64,000 bases of DNA from Thermus albus (GTDB lineage: Bacteria > Deinococcota > Deinococci > Deinococcales > Thermaceae). A model generated the notes under the pieces. That model searched no databases. It saw only the letters and a list, made by a program, of their open reading frames with translations, and was not told the origin of the DNA. Below are positions 15,452 to 22,451 of this stretch, in pieces. The stretch lies in contig NZ_JAKTNR010000010.1 of NCBI RefSeq assembly GCF_022760855.1, positions 10,939 to 74,938 of the forward strand. Reading direction: 5' to 3'. The position numbers and the translations under genes are program-made. Each line of letters starts with the position of its first letter. Position 1 is the stretch's first letter.

Positions 15452-17125
15452 CTATAGGTGCAACCGCTCCTCCGCCATACGGTACAACCGCCGCCAGAGG
15501 AAGCGGTTTAGCAGGACCACGTACAGGCTCATGACCACAATGCCCAGCAAGAGATGGGGTCCTTGCCCCTCCTTGAGGGTCCACTGGGCGATGTAGCTTC
15601 CCAGCCCGGTGGCCTCGAGGGTGGTGGTTCCCCACTGCACCACCTCTGCCACGATGGATGCGTTCCAAGTACCTCCGCTGGCGGTGATGAGACCCGTGAT
15701 GAGGTAGGGAAAGGTGCCCGGGAGTAGAAGCCTGCGCCAAAGGGTCCAGCCCCGCAAACCCAAGACCCTGGCTGCTTCCTTGAGATCCTCCGGCAGGGCC
15801 ATGCTCCCCGCCACCGCGTTGAAGAGGATGTACCACTGGGTTCCCAAGACCATGAGAAAGGCGGAGAAGTACTCTAAGGAAAGGTGGTAACGAAGGAAGA
15901 GGTAGGCGAAAAGGGGGTAGAGGAGGTTGGCCGGGAAAGCGGCTAGGAACTGCAACACCGCCTGGACCTGCTGCGCCAACTTGGGCCTTAAGCCCAGGAG
16001 GATACCCACTGGGACCCAGATGAGGGCGGCTAAAACCAGGATTCCCAGCACCCGCGCCAGGGTTAAAAGGCCCAGGACCAAGACCCTGCCCACCTCCCCT
16101 AGCCCTAAGGGGGCGATCTGGAGCCAAAGGGCCCTCCCGCCCCAAAAGGCTACCAGGACCAAGGGAGCCAAAAGGACCCAAGGGGGGAGGGTCCACGAGC
16201 CTCGAGGCATCCTTCGCTCAAGCGACCAGAGGGACTCCAACAACCAAAGGGAAAAGCCCTCTACGGCCCGGCTTATGGCCTTGGTGCGGCGAAGCAGGTT
16301 CAGAAGCCAGCTCCCAGTCGCCGCGGCCCCCGGGCGCTCTTCGTAGACGAACCGCTGGCTCCAGGCCACCAGGGGCCGGAAGAGCAACTGGTCGTAGGCC
16401 AGAATCACCAGGAGCATGGTGAGGGTGGCCCATCCCACAGCGGTGAGGTCCCCCTTGGCGATGGCGGTGGCCAGGTAGGAGCCGATTCCTGGAAGATGGA
16501 CCTCGGTCTTCCCCACGGTGATGGCCTCGGAGGCCACCACGAAGAACCAGCCTCCGGACATGGACATCATGGCGTTCCAGACCAGTCCCGGAAGGGCAAA
16601 GGGCAGCTCCAGCCGCACAAAGCGCTGCCAAGGGGAAAGCCTAAAAAGCGTGGCTGCCTCCACCAGTTCCCTGGGGAGCGTTTTCAGGGACTGGTAGAAG
16701 CTGAAGGCCATGTTCCAGGCCTGGGAGGTGAAGACGGCGAAGATGGCCGCCAGCTCGTAGCCCAGGGCCTTGCCAGGGAAGAGGGAGGCAAAGGCGGCCA
16801 CGGTGGCGGCCAGAAACCCCAGGATGGGGACCGACTGCAGGATGTCCAGCAAGGACAGCAATAGGGGCTCGAGGCGGGTCTTGGCCGCTAGGGGGGCATA
16901 GATGAGGGTGAATAGGCCCGAGAGCACCAGGGCAATCCCCATGCGAAACACCGTGCGCAGGGCGTACTCGGGGAGATGCCTGGGATTCAGGGAGATCTCC
17001 TGGGGTTGAAAGGGGCCTGCCACCTCCCTGGAAGCTTGAAGAAACAGGGCCAGGACAAACACCACCAGCCCCAAGGCCAGCAGGTCGTAGCGGTTGAAGC
17101 GTGGGGAGATCCTCACCAGGGACAA
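15452..17125 (-). CDS. Double-length ABC transporter permease (NitT/TauT type)
   Basis: A 557-residue membrane protein made of two fused permease units of about 270 residues, each with around six TM segments and an EAA-like loop. The first loop is ELVEAATLFRLSPWQRFVRLELPFALP and the second LKEAARVLGLRGWTLWRRLLLPGTFP (quoted in part: EAATLFRLSPWQ; EAARVLGLRGWT). Each unit could contact one ATPase subunit, giving a complete pore from one chain. It is translated just before the ATPase gene. Fused permeases of this kind accompany ATPases with the C-terminal accessory domain. Substrate unknown. Confidence 0.88.
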   Translation of the reverse strand: MSLVRISPRFNRYDLLALGLVVFVLALFLQASREVAGPFQPQEISLNPRHLPEYALRTVFRMGIALVLSGLFTLIYAPLAAKTRLEPLLLSLLDILQSVPILGFLAATVAAFASLFPGKALGYELAAIFAVFTSQAWNMAFSFYQSLKTLPRELVEAATLFRLSPWQRFVRLELPFALPGLVWNAMMSMSGGWFFVVASEAITVGKTEVHLPGIGSYLATAIAKGDLTAVGWATLTMLLVILAYDQLLFRPLVAWSQRFVYEERPGAAATGSWLLNLLRRTKAISRAVEGFSLWLLESLWSLERRMPRGSWTLPPWVLLAPLVLVAFWGGRALWLQIAPLGLGEVGRVLVLGLLTLARVLGILVLAALIWVPVGILLGLRPKLAQQVQAVLQFLAAFPANLLYPLFAYLFLRYHLSLEYFSAFLMVLGTQWYILFNAVAGSMALPEDLKEAARVLGLRGWTLWRRLLLPGTFPYLITGLITASGGTWNASIVAEVVQWGTTTLEATGLGSYIAQWTLKEGQGPHLLLGIVVMSLYVVLLNRFLWRRLYRMAEERLHL

Positions 17126-17402
17126 AGGCGCCTCCCTTCCGGCCAGGCCGGGGAGGCTCCTCCCCCCTGGCCTCTATGGGGTACTGGACGAAAGCCCTTC
17201 TGCCATGGGAAGGGGTCTCAAACCCCAGGCCATTCTAACATCCTAGTCCTCTTCCCCCGGCCTCTGAACCTCCCTACGGCTAAGGCCGTAGGTTGGCAGC
17301 TGCCTGGATCGTGGAATTCGTTCGGCGGTAAAGCTCTCCGACCGTGCCCTTCTCCACGGGCGCCGTTTTGGTGAAGGAGCCCAACCCGGTAGGTGGCCCG
17401 GT
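17126..17402. other. Intergenic region with small hairpins
   Basis: No gene is recognised. It holds an inverted repeat CCTACGGC/GCCGTAGG at about 17273-17292 and a weaker GGGGTCTCAAACCCC at about 17214-17228. A leftward frame ending at 17280 has coding-like composition (VEKGTVGELYRRTNSTIQ) but no recognised family. The stretch may belong to the broken mobile element that follows. Confidence 0.35.
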
Positions 17403-17553
17403 GTGCGAGGTACGGGCTACGCCCGGGTTTCCTCCAGCGACCCAAAGGATGACCTCTGGCACCGGATCCAGCGCCTGGAGGCGTTTTTCCGGGAACAGGG
17501 CTGGGTGGACTTTGACGCGGTCGCCGGGATGGGCTCCGGGCTGAGCGGGCTGC
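17403..17553 (+). pseudogene. Fragment of IS607-type serine recombinase (TnpA)
   Basis: The frame reads GTGYARVSSSDPKDDLW, RIQRLEAFFREQGW and GMGSGLSG. This matches the start of the serine-recombinase catalytic domain of IS607 transposases (YARVSS with the catalytic Ser, DQKDDLERQ-like, LEAF, GSGLN). The preceding MerR-like helix-turn-helix and the rest of the catalytic domain are missing, so it is a remnant of about 50 residues. After GLSG the frame loses meaning and a different gene fragment begins. No TnpB gene is seen nearby. Confidence 0.7.
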
Positions 17554-17655
17554 TTTGCCCACCAGTTCAACCTGCAGCGCCTGGCCCAGCAGGGGATCCG
17601 GGCCCAACGCCAGCCCCTATCGGGCCTTTCCCTTGGGGGTAGGCCCGCCCTTGGG

Positions 17656-18408
17656 GTGCTGAGCCAGATCGTCTTTCAGGGCCAAAACTACACGGACCTG
17701 GCCGTCTATACCGTGGATGGGGGCCGGGTCTACGCCCTGCAACTCACCGCGCCCGCGCAGGTATTTGCCCAACTGCAGCCCCTCTTCCAGGGGCTTCTAG
17801 GGCAGGTACAGCTGGCGGGGGGAAGCACTTCCGCTCCCCTCCTGCCGGGCTACCCCGCTTCCCCACCCGGGATGCCAGAGACCCCAGGCTACCCCATGCC
17901 CGGGCCCGGGGGCACGGGCCCGGGCATGCCCTCCCTGCCCCCGTCGCCTACCCTTACCGCCGCCCAGCCCTCCTTCACCCCCCCTGCTGACCGGGTGGTG
18001 CAGCTTCGCTACGGGAAGGAGGTGGGGGATGGACGTCAGTTCGCCGTGGCTTTAGGGGGACTCTACTACCGCATCGAGCCCGCGGGAAACGGGCGCTGGC
18101 GGGTGACGGAGGTGGTGGAGGACACAGAGGGAAAAAGCGAGGAAACCTACCTCCTGGACGGACTGGGCCTAGAGGAGGGGAAGGAGGTGCTCCTGCCCCC
18201 CGTGTGGCATACGGGAAGGACCAACATAGGGGGGGACACCTTCGCCCGCGTGGCCCAAGGGGACTTGATCCTCTATAGCCTTCAGGACGAGAAGAATCGC
18301 ATAGAAATCGCCTACCGTAAGGACGGTTGGTTAGCCTACTTTATCTACTGCGACTTCTCCAAACCCCGTAACCCCTGCACCCGCTATAGCCTCAAGGAGG
18401 TCCGCTAG
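17656..18408 (+). CDS. Unknown protein, probably 5'-truncated at the recombinase remnant
   Basis: 250 residues from a GTG at 17656. Coding character extends upstream in the same frame (CFAHQFNLQRLAQQGIRAQR) to a TGA at 17542-17544, exactly where the recombinase fragment ends, so the original N-terminus seems lost. An N-terminal domain (about 1-60, AVYTVDGGRVYALQLTAP) is joined by a Pro/Gly/Met-rich linker (65-110) to a beta-rich C-terminal domain with LYYRIEPAGNGRWRVTEVVE and a final Cys pair (YCDF, PCTR). I recognise no family. With no signal peptide left, any export function is doubtful. Confidence 0.5.
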   Translation: MLSQIVFQGQNYTDLAVYTVDGGRVYALQLTAPAQVFAQLQPLFQGLLGQVQLAGGSTSAPLLPGYPASPPGMPETPGYPMPGPGGTGPGMPSLPPSPTLTAAQPSFTPPADRVVQLRYGKEVGDGRQFAVALGGLYYRIEPAGNGRWRVTEVVEDTEGKSEETYLLDGLGLEEGKEVLLPPVWHTGRTNIGGDTFARVAQGDLILYSLQDEKNRIEIAYRKDGWLAYFIYCDFSKPRNPCTRYSLKEVR

Positions 18409-18683
18409 GCATCCGGGGTCCTTTCCGTTGCTGAGGCTGGCGGTGCATTTGGGGTATAGGGTAGGGGCTCCAAAGGGGAGTCTTGTGGGTGGTTACCGGT
18501 TTGGGCCGGAGTAGGGGTTGGCCATTGGTGGGCCAAGGATGTAGAGGGAGGAAGGTTTCCGGGATCTCTTGGTCTATGCCCTGGGGCTTTTGGTGGGGGG
18601 GTTGCGGGACTGGGTATAGGGTGCAGGGCCCGGGGGATTGAAGGGCTAGACTTTGTAAAGAAGACAACGGGGTCTGATACCAT

Positions 18684-18712
18684 CCCGCTCTGGCTTGCGC
18701 CAGGGTGGGGGC
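18684..18712. repeat. Palindromic repeat, copy 2 of 4 (inverted orientation)
   Basis: CCCGCTCTGGCTTGCG is followed by CCAGGGTGGGGGCC. Read on the minus strand it starts GGCCCCCACCCTGGCG, as in copy 4. The pairing is less perfect than in copies 1 and 4. Confidence 0.65.
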
Positions 18713-18785
18713 CTCGGGATTAAATACTGACACGTGGTCAAAACCAAGGGAATGCCAAGGTGCAAGCCTGAGATGCGAGCTGCAA

Positions 18786-18834
18786 GGTCCGGGCTACGCC
18801 CGTAACCGCTCGTGCCATGGGCGCAGCCCGTACC
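18786..18834. repeat. Inverted repeat related to the IS607 remnant
   Basis: GGTCCGGGCTACGCCC (18786-18801) faces GGGCGCAGCCCGTACC (18819-18834), 14 of 16 bases pairing across a 17-base loop. The same 16-mer, as GGTACGGGCTACGCCC, occurs at 17409-17424 inside the recombinase fragment. It could be a structured RNA or DNA element or a repeated recombination site. Confidence 0.6.
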
Positions 18835-18992
18835 TTGGCCTTTCGGGTAAACGGGCTTGTATAAGCAGGGGGGTCTTTCCCTGCAAGATAGCCGTGCGGC
18901 CAGCCTGGAGAGGGGGCAGGGTTTAAGCCTTAGGGGGTGGATGGTGGGACCCCCTTGCCTGGCTGAGGCGCCAGCGGAGGGCCGGGGAAGGA

Positions 18993-19616
18993 CTACGGCC
19001 CCACCTCTAGGCTAAATGTCATGTAGGGGTGGATTTTGCAGTAGATCTGGTAGGTTCCCGGCACCTGGAAGGCGTAGCGGAACTCTGCCCCAGGAGCCAG
19101 GATGCCGCTATCAAAAAGGCCCGTGCCCTCGGTTACGGTGTGGAGAGCCTGGCCCTGGTTCTTGAAGACCACAAGGGTGCCTGGGGCTATCCGAAGGGTA
19201 TCGGGCCTGAAGGTATGGTCCACCAAGGCTACCTCTAGTTCAGCCAGGGGAGGGGGCGCCGTGGGGGGTGGGGCCTTGGTGGAAGGGGCGCAGGCTCCGC
19301 GGTAGCCGAACCAGCTAAGCCAGCTAAGGAGGATCGCCCCCAACGCGGCCACCAGCACGCGTCGGCGGGAGAGAAGCCCCGGGTGCCGAGTGGCCGGGGA
19401 GGGGGTAAGCCGCTCGCGTAGCTCATCCTCCCACCCCGGAGGGATGGGCAGCGGCTGGTGGGCGGCCAGGTGGCCTAAGGCCTCGAGGTGGTCCCGGTAG
19501 ACCGCCCGACAGGAGGGGCAGCGGCGCACGTGGCGTAGGATAGCTTCCCGCCGCTCCTCGGGCAGGGTATCCAGGGCCAGGGCCACAAGGGTGTCGGGAT
19601 CGGGGTGGGTCGTCAT
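18993..19616 (-). CDS. Anti-sigma factor fused to a cupredoxin domain
   Basis: 207 residues in three parts. Residues 1-70 are a zinc-binding anti-sigma domain (His29, Cys33, Cys36 in HVRRCPSC). One TM segment spans about 86-103. Residues 125-207 are an exported cupredoxin-like domain with a full set of type 1 copper ligands: His159 (ALHTVTEG), Cys193, His196 and Met199 (YCKIHPYM). The ATG at 19616 overlaps the sigma-factor stop by 4 bases; a longer frame to 19679 only overlaps the sigma gene. The inferred job is to hold the ECF sigma factor inactive until copper or redox state changes the outer domain. Confidence 0.88.
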   Translation of the reverse strand: MTTHPDPDTLVALALDTLPEERREAILRHVRRCPSCRAVYRDHLEALGHLAAHQPLPIPPGWEDELRERLTPSPATRHPGLLSRRRVLVAALGAILLSWLSWFGYRGACAPSTKAPPPTAPPPLAELEVALVDHTFRPDTLRIAPGTLVVFKNQGQALHTVTEGTGLFDSGILAPGAEFRYAFQVPGTYQIYCKIHPYMTFSLEVGP

Positions 19617-20086
19617 AGATGTGCCCTTAACCTCTCCAGCGCTCGCCGCAGGCGGCTTTTTACCGTTCCCAAAGGCCACCCCAGCGGGAGGGCCAGCTCG
19701 CTATGGCTGTACCCGTGAAAGTAGGCCAGTTCTAAGAGCCGCCGCTCCTCCCCATCCATGCGTTCCAGCACCCGGGAGATCTGGATCCGTTCCAGGTGCT
19801 CCTCATCCCCAACCGCTTCCGTGGGGGCGTCCCAGTCCTCGAGGGGCAGAGCCTCCCGGCGGCGCTTCAGCGCTTTCAGCGCCAGCCGGTGGGCGATGGT
19901 GAGGATCCAGGTGCGGGGTGTTCCCAAGGAGGGGTCAAAGCGCTCGGACCTCTGCCATATGCGCAAGAAAGTATCCTGTACGACGCTCTTGGCCTCCTCC
20001 CCATCCCTTAGGATCCGCCGGGCTAGGGCGTGCACATAAGGAGCGTGGCGACGGTAAAGGGCCAAGAGAGCCTCTTCATCCCCCAA
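19613..20086 (-). CDS. ECF-type RNA polymerase sigma factor
   Basis: 157 residues covering sigma region 2 (LYRRHAPYVHALARRIL, VQDTFLRIWQRSERFD) and region 4 (LLELAYFHGYSHSELALPLG, GTVKSRLRRALERLRAHL). It pairs with the anti-sigma/cupredoxin gene, which it overlaps by ATGA. The frame allows only a TTG start at 20086, giving MGDEEALLALYRRH. A likelier original start is ATG at 20127, in another frame reading MGDEEDAVLLRRV, behind a TATAAC box. Adding one T in the TTTTGGGGG run at about 20081-20089 joins the two into a normal ECF N-terminus. The promoters it recognises are not seen. Confidence 0.85.
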   Translation of the reverse strand: MGDEEALLALYRRHAPYVHALARRILRDGEEAKSVVQDTFLRIWQRSERFDPSLGTPRTWILTIAHRLALKALKRRREALPLEDWDAPTEAVGDEEHLERIQISRVLERMDGEERRLLELAYFHGYSHSELALPLGWPLGTVKSRLRRALERLRAHL

Positions 20087-20133
20087 AACACCCGGCGGAG
20101 GAGCACCGCGTCCTCTTCGTCCCCCATCACCTG

Positions 20134-20139
20134 GTTATA
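20134..20139 (-). promoter_or_regulatory. -10 element before the sigma factor
   Basis: TATAAC on the minus strand ends 6 bases before the ATG at 20127, the spacing of a leaderless transcript. This supports 20127 as the original start of the sigma gene. Confidence 0.5.
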
Positions 20140-20207
20140 CCCCCTTTACCTTGTCCCTGGATGTCCTCGCGCACCCGGGGGTTACCTGACCCTGTGGACC
20201 TCCCCTC

Positions 20208-20243
20208 GGAGAGGCTCTAAGTTCAAATCCTCTGCCGCCCACC
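20208..20243 (+). other. tRNA 3'-end-like sequence
   Basis: TTCAAATCCTCTGCCGCCC followed by ACC resembles the T-loop, T-stem and acceptor end of a tRNA. No matching 5' acceptor (GGGCGGC), anticodon arm or proper T-stem 5' strand is found upstream. A strong hairpin follows 15 bases later, as after a real tRNA gene. It is probably a partial copy left by integration or deletion. Confidence is low because only about 30 bases match the tRNA plan. Confidence 0.35.
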
Positions 20244-20258
20244 GTGATGGGAAGGCAA

Positions 20259-20287
20259 AACTTCCCCCACTGCCGAGGGGGGAAGTT
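20259..20287. terminator. Strong hairpin, likely terminator
   Basis: AACTTCCCCC (20259-20268) pairs perfectly with GGGGGAAGTT (20278-20287). On the minus strand TTTTGCC follows the stem, on the plus strand only GCTTTG. It lies downstream of the tRNA-like end. Confidence 0.6.
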
Positions 20288-20385
20288 GCTTTGAGGGCCT
20301 ATGGGTTTAGAGCTAGAGCCTAGCAGATGCGCTTCCGAGTTGAGGGGAAGGGGGGAGGAAATGAAGGGATTAGCGTTCGCGAGAT

Positions 20386-20420
20386 TGGGCCCCACCTTGG
20401 GGCAAGCCGGGGTGGGGGCC
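20386..20420. repeat. Palindromic repeat, copy 3 of 4 (inverted orientation)
   Basis: GGGCCCCACCTTGGGG, then CAAGCC, then GGGGTGGGGGCCC. The stem pairs GGGCCCCACC with GGTGGGGGCCC. The 446-base gap that contains it (20128-20573) has no recognised gene; besides this it holds the tRNA-like end and the hairpin at 20259-20287. Confidence 0.65.
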
Positions 20421-20573
20421 CCGGAAAAGCCCGTGGAACTCGGGGAACGAGACATGAGAAAACGGTATTAAAGACCTAATGGCTTGCTCTTGCGGACACC
20501 TCGAGGACCTCTTTGTGGAGAACTTGGGCGGAAGCCCCGCAGATGCGGTGCTGCCCCCTATAACGCCGAACGC

Positions 20574-21338
20574 CTAGGGCTCCTTGGTCAAGAGGCTTTT
20601 CACCGCCTCGGGCAAGGGTTCCCCGGGGAAGAGGGTTTGGAAGCGGTTGGCCAGGTCCTTGAGGAGGGGACGTAGCCCCACGTCCCGCAGGGCCTGGGGA
20701 AAGAGGGCCTCCATTTCCTCCAGAAGGGATTTCCGGGCCAGATGGCGGGCCACCAGAAGGGCTTCACCTTCAAGGGAGGTGGGCCGGCCCCGCTTCAGGC
20801 GCTCGGCTTCCTTGCGCACCCAAGGGCTTTCCAGAAGGCGGCGGCAGGTGGAGCATGGGTGTTTGGGGCTTGGGCTATTGCAGATGGGGCAGGGTTGCCC
20901 CCGGTCTTGTTTTAACAGGGCCAGGGCGGCCCGGGCCACCTTCTGCTGCAGCTCCGGCGGAGCCTTAGCCGCCAGCTCCAGGGCCCGGCGGTTTGCCCAA
21001 AGGAGCCTCTCGGGATCTTCCGGAGCCTCTTGGGGGCTAGGCGCCTCCTGTTCCAAGGCGCCCACCACGAAGCGGATCTCCTTCACCGCTCCAGGAAAAC
21101 GCTCCTCGTATCGCCTTAAGAGGGCCAGGCGGCTATAGGTGAGCTGGTGGGCCATGACGGGGTCAGCCACCCGGACGGTGAGGACGCCCCCCTCGAGGGA
21201 AAGGGGCTCGCTCAGACGGGCCAGCTCCTTGCCCGCCACCTCCCGCCAGGCGGCCAGCACCAGGCCCCGCTTCAGCTTTTCCTTCCCCCCGGCCTTCTTG
21301 AGGGCCTCGGGGATCACCTCCTTAAGCCGCCAGGGCAT
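20574..21338 (-). CDS. DciA-like (DUF721) protein with C-terminal zinc ribbon
   Basis: 254 residues. The first 95 are a DUF721/DciA domain (LVLAAWREVAGKELARLSEP, GGVLTVRVADPVMAHQLTY), the family of the DnaB-loading factor DciA. A linker leads to a Cys4 cluster, Cys150-Cys153 (CPIC) and Cys162-Cys165 (CSTC), and a helical C-terminal region ending near RFQTLFPGEPL. The added zinc-ribbon and tail make it longer than plain DUF721 proteins. It follows recF on the same strand, which suggests a role in replication or repair; a palindromic repeat lies between the two. Confidence 0.8.
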   Translation of the reverse strand: MPWRLKEVIPEALKKAGGKEKLKRGLVLAAWREVAGKELARLSEPLSLEGGVLTVRVADPVMAHQLTYSRLALLRRYEERFPGAVKEIRFVVGALEQEAPSPQEAPEDPERLLWANRRALELAAKAPPELQQKVARAALALLKQDRGQPCPICNSPSPKHPCSTCRRLLESPWVRKEAERLKRGRPTSLEGEALLVARHLARKSLLEEMEALFPQALRDVGLRPLLKDLANRFQTLFPGEPLPEAVKSLLTKEP

Positions 21339-21394
21339 GGTAAGCCTCCTTGGGGATTATACTTCCCAGGATGGACCCAAAGAGGGGTTTTTCC

Positions 21395-21423
21395 GGGGCC
21401 CCCACCCTGGCGCCAGGGTGGGG
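21395..21423. repeat. Palindromic repeat, copy 4 of 4
   Basis: GGGGCCCCCACCCTGGCG runs into CCAGGGTGGGG; CCCCACCCTGGCGCCAGGGTGGGG is nearly a perfect 24-base palindrome (given here only as its halves CCCCACCCTGGC and GCCAGGGTGGGG). It lies just after the recF stop on the minus strand and before the DciA-like gene. Confidence 0.8.
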
Positions 21424-21428
21424 TTGGG

Positions 21429-22451
21429 TTAGCCCAGGACCACCCCCCCTTCCACCCAGCATACCGGCACCCCTTTGGGGGCCCAAAGTCCAGCCAGGGC
21501 AGCCTGGGGAAGGCTACGGGCGTAGGCCAAGACCGCCTGCCGCTTGCCCTCGTCCAGCTCCTCGCTCCACTCGTCCACCAGGAGGAGGGGGGCTTCCCCG
21601 TGGTGTTCGGTAAGAAGCTGGTGCTCGGCCAGGCGCAGGGCCAGGGCGATGGCCTTGGCCTCCCCCCGGCTAGCAAAGCGGTGCACCGGGCGGCCCGAGA
21701 GCAGGAAGACCAGATCGTCCCGGTGGGGGCCCACCAGGGTCTGGCCTTTTAGGAGCTCCTCTTCCCGCCGGGCCTGGAGGGCCTCGAGGAAGTCCCCTGG
21801 GGCGGTCTCCTCCAAAAGGAGCCCTGCCTCCCCTGGGGCCAGGGTTTGGTGGACGGACCGGAAGATGGGCAGGAAGCGCTTTAGAAAACGCCCCCTAAGG
21901 GCCATGATCTCGGTGCCGTAACGGGCAAGCTCCTGGTCCCACACCGCAAGCCCATTGCCCCCCGCTTTTAAGAGGGCATTCCGCTGGCGAAGCGCCTTCT
22001 CGTAGGCGGCAAGGAAGGCGGTGTACCGCCGGGAAAAGCGCCCGATAAGGCGGTCCAAGAAGGTGCGCCTCTCCTCCCGGCTTCCCAGGACCACCTCCAC
22101 GTCCTCAGGCAGGACCAAGACCGAGCCCGGAAGCTCCTGCAGTGCCCGGAGGCTTACGGCCCTTTCGTTTAAGAAGACCTCCCTTCCCTCTGGGCCAAGC
22201 CTTTGCTCTATGCGGTAGAGGCCCAGCTCCGTTTCCACCTCGGCGAAAAGCCAAGCTTCCTTTTCCCCAAAGCGGATGAGGTCGGCCAAAGGGCTTCGCA
22301 CCTCTCCCCCTAGGGCCAGGTGGAGGCCCAAAAGCAGGCTGGTCTTGCCCTGGGCGTTTCCCCCCACCAGGGCGAAAAGCCCCTGGGGAGGGTGGAAGGC
22401 GGCTAGGGCCAGGTTGCGGAAGTTCCTTTGCCGAAAGGATATGAGGTGCAT
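21429..22451 (-). CDS. recF: DNA replication and repair protein RecF
   Basis: A 340-residue SMC-like ATPase that helps load RecA at gaps with RecO and RecR. Walker A is VGGNAQGKTSLL (residues 29-40), the signature is SRGEAKAIALALRLAE and Walker B is PLLLVDEWSEELDE. The N-terminal LISFRQRNFRNL is typical of RecF. Length is normal. The start ATG lies directly after the stop of the upstream MFS gene, so the two may be co-transcribed. It is not next to dnaN or dnaA here but is followed by a DciA-like gene. Confidence 0.93.
   Translation of the reverse strand: MHLISFRQRNFRNLALAAFHPPQGLFALVGGNAQGKTSLLLGLHLALGGEVRSPLADLIRFGEKEAWLFAEVETELGLYRIEQRLGPEGREVFLNERAVSLRALQELPGSVLVLPEDVEVVLGSREERRTFLDRLIGRFSRRYTAFLAAYEKALRQRNALLKAGGNGLAVWDQELARYGTEIMALRGRFLKRFLPIFRSVHQTLAPGEAGLLLEETAPGDFLEALQARREEELLKGQTLVGPHRDDLVFLLSGRPVHRFASRGEAKAIALALRLAEHQLLTEHHGEAPLLLVDEWSEELDEGKRQAVLAYARSLPQAALAGLWAPKGVPVCWVEGGVVLG

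Larger units (their letters stand above)
18409..18992. other. Long intergenic region with repeats, no gene recognised
   Basis: 584 bases between convergent genes. It contains palindromic repeat copy 2 (18684-18712) and an inverted repeat (18786-18834) related to sequence inside the recombinase remnant. Open frames here are short and have no coding character. Base composition is more G/T-biased than the flanks between 18420 and 18660. It looks like decayed or foreign DNA. Confidence 0.5.

Noticed and set aside
14175-16196. A 673-residue minus-strand frame read as one protein
   Set aside because: Upstream of ATG 15443 it is a Pro/Gly-rich shadow of the permease gene in another frame; the ABC ATPase start with GGGGGAG lies at 15443.
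18409-18992. CRISPR array or long structured RNA
   Set aside because: No regularly spaced direct repeats are present; only one inverted repeat and one dispersed palindrome could be supported.
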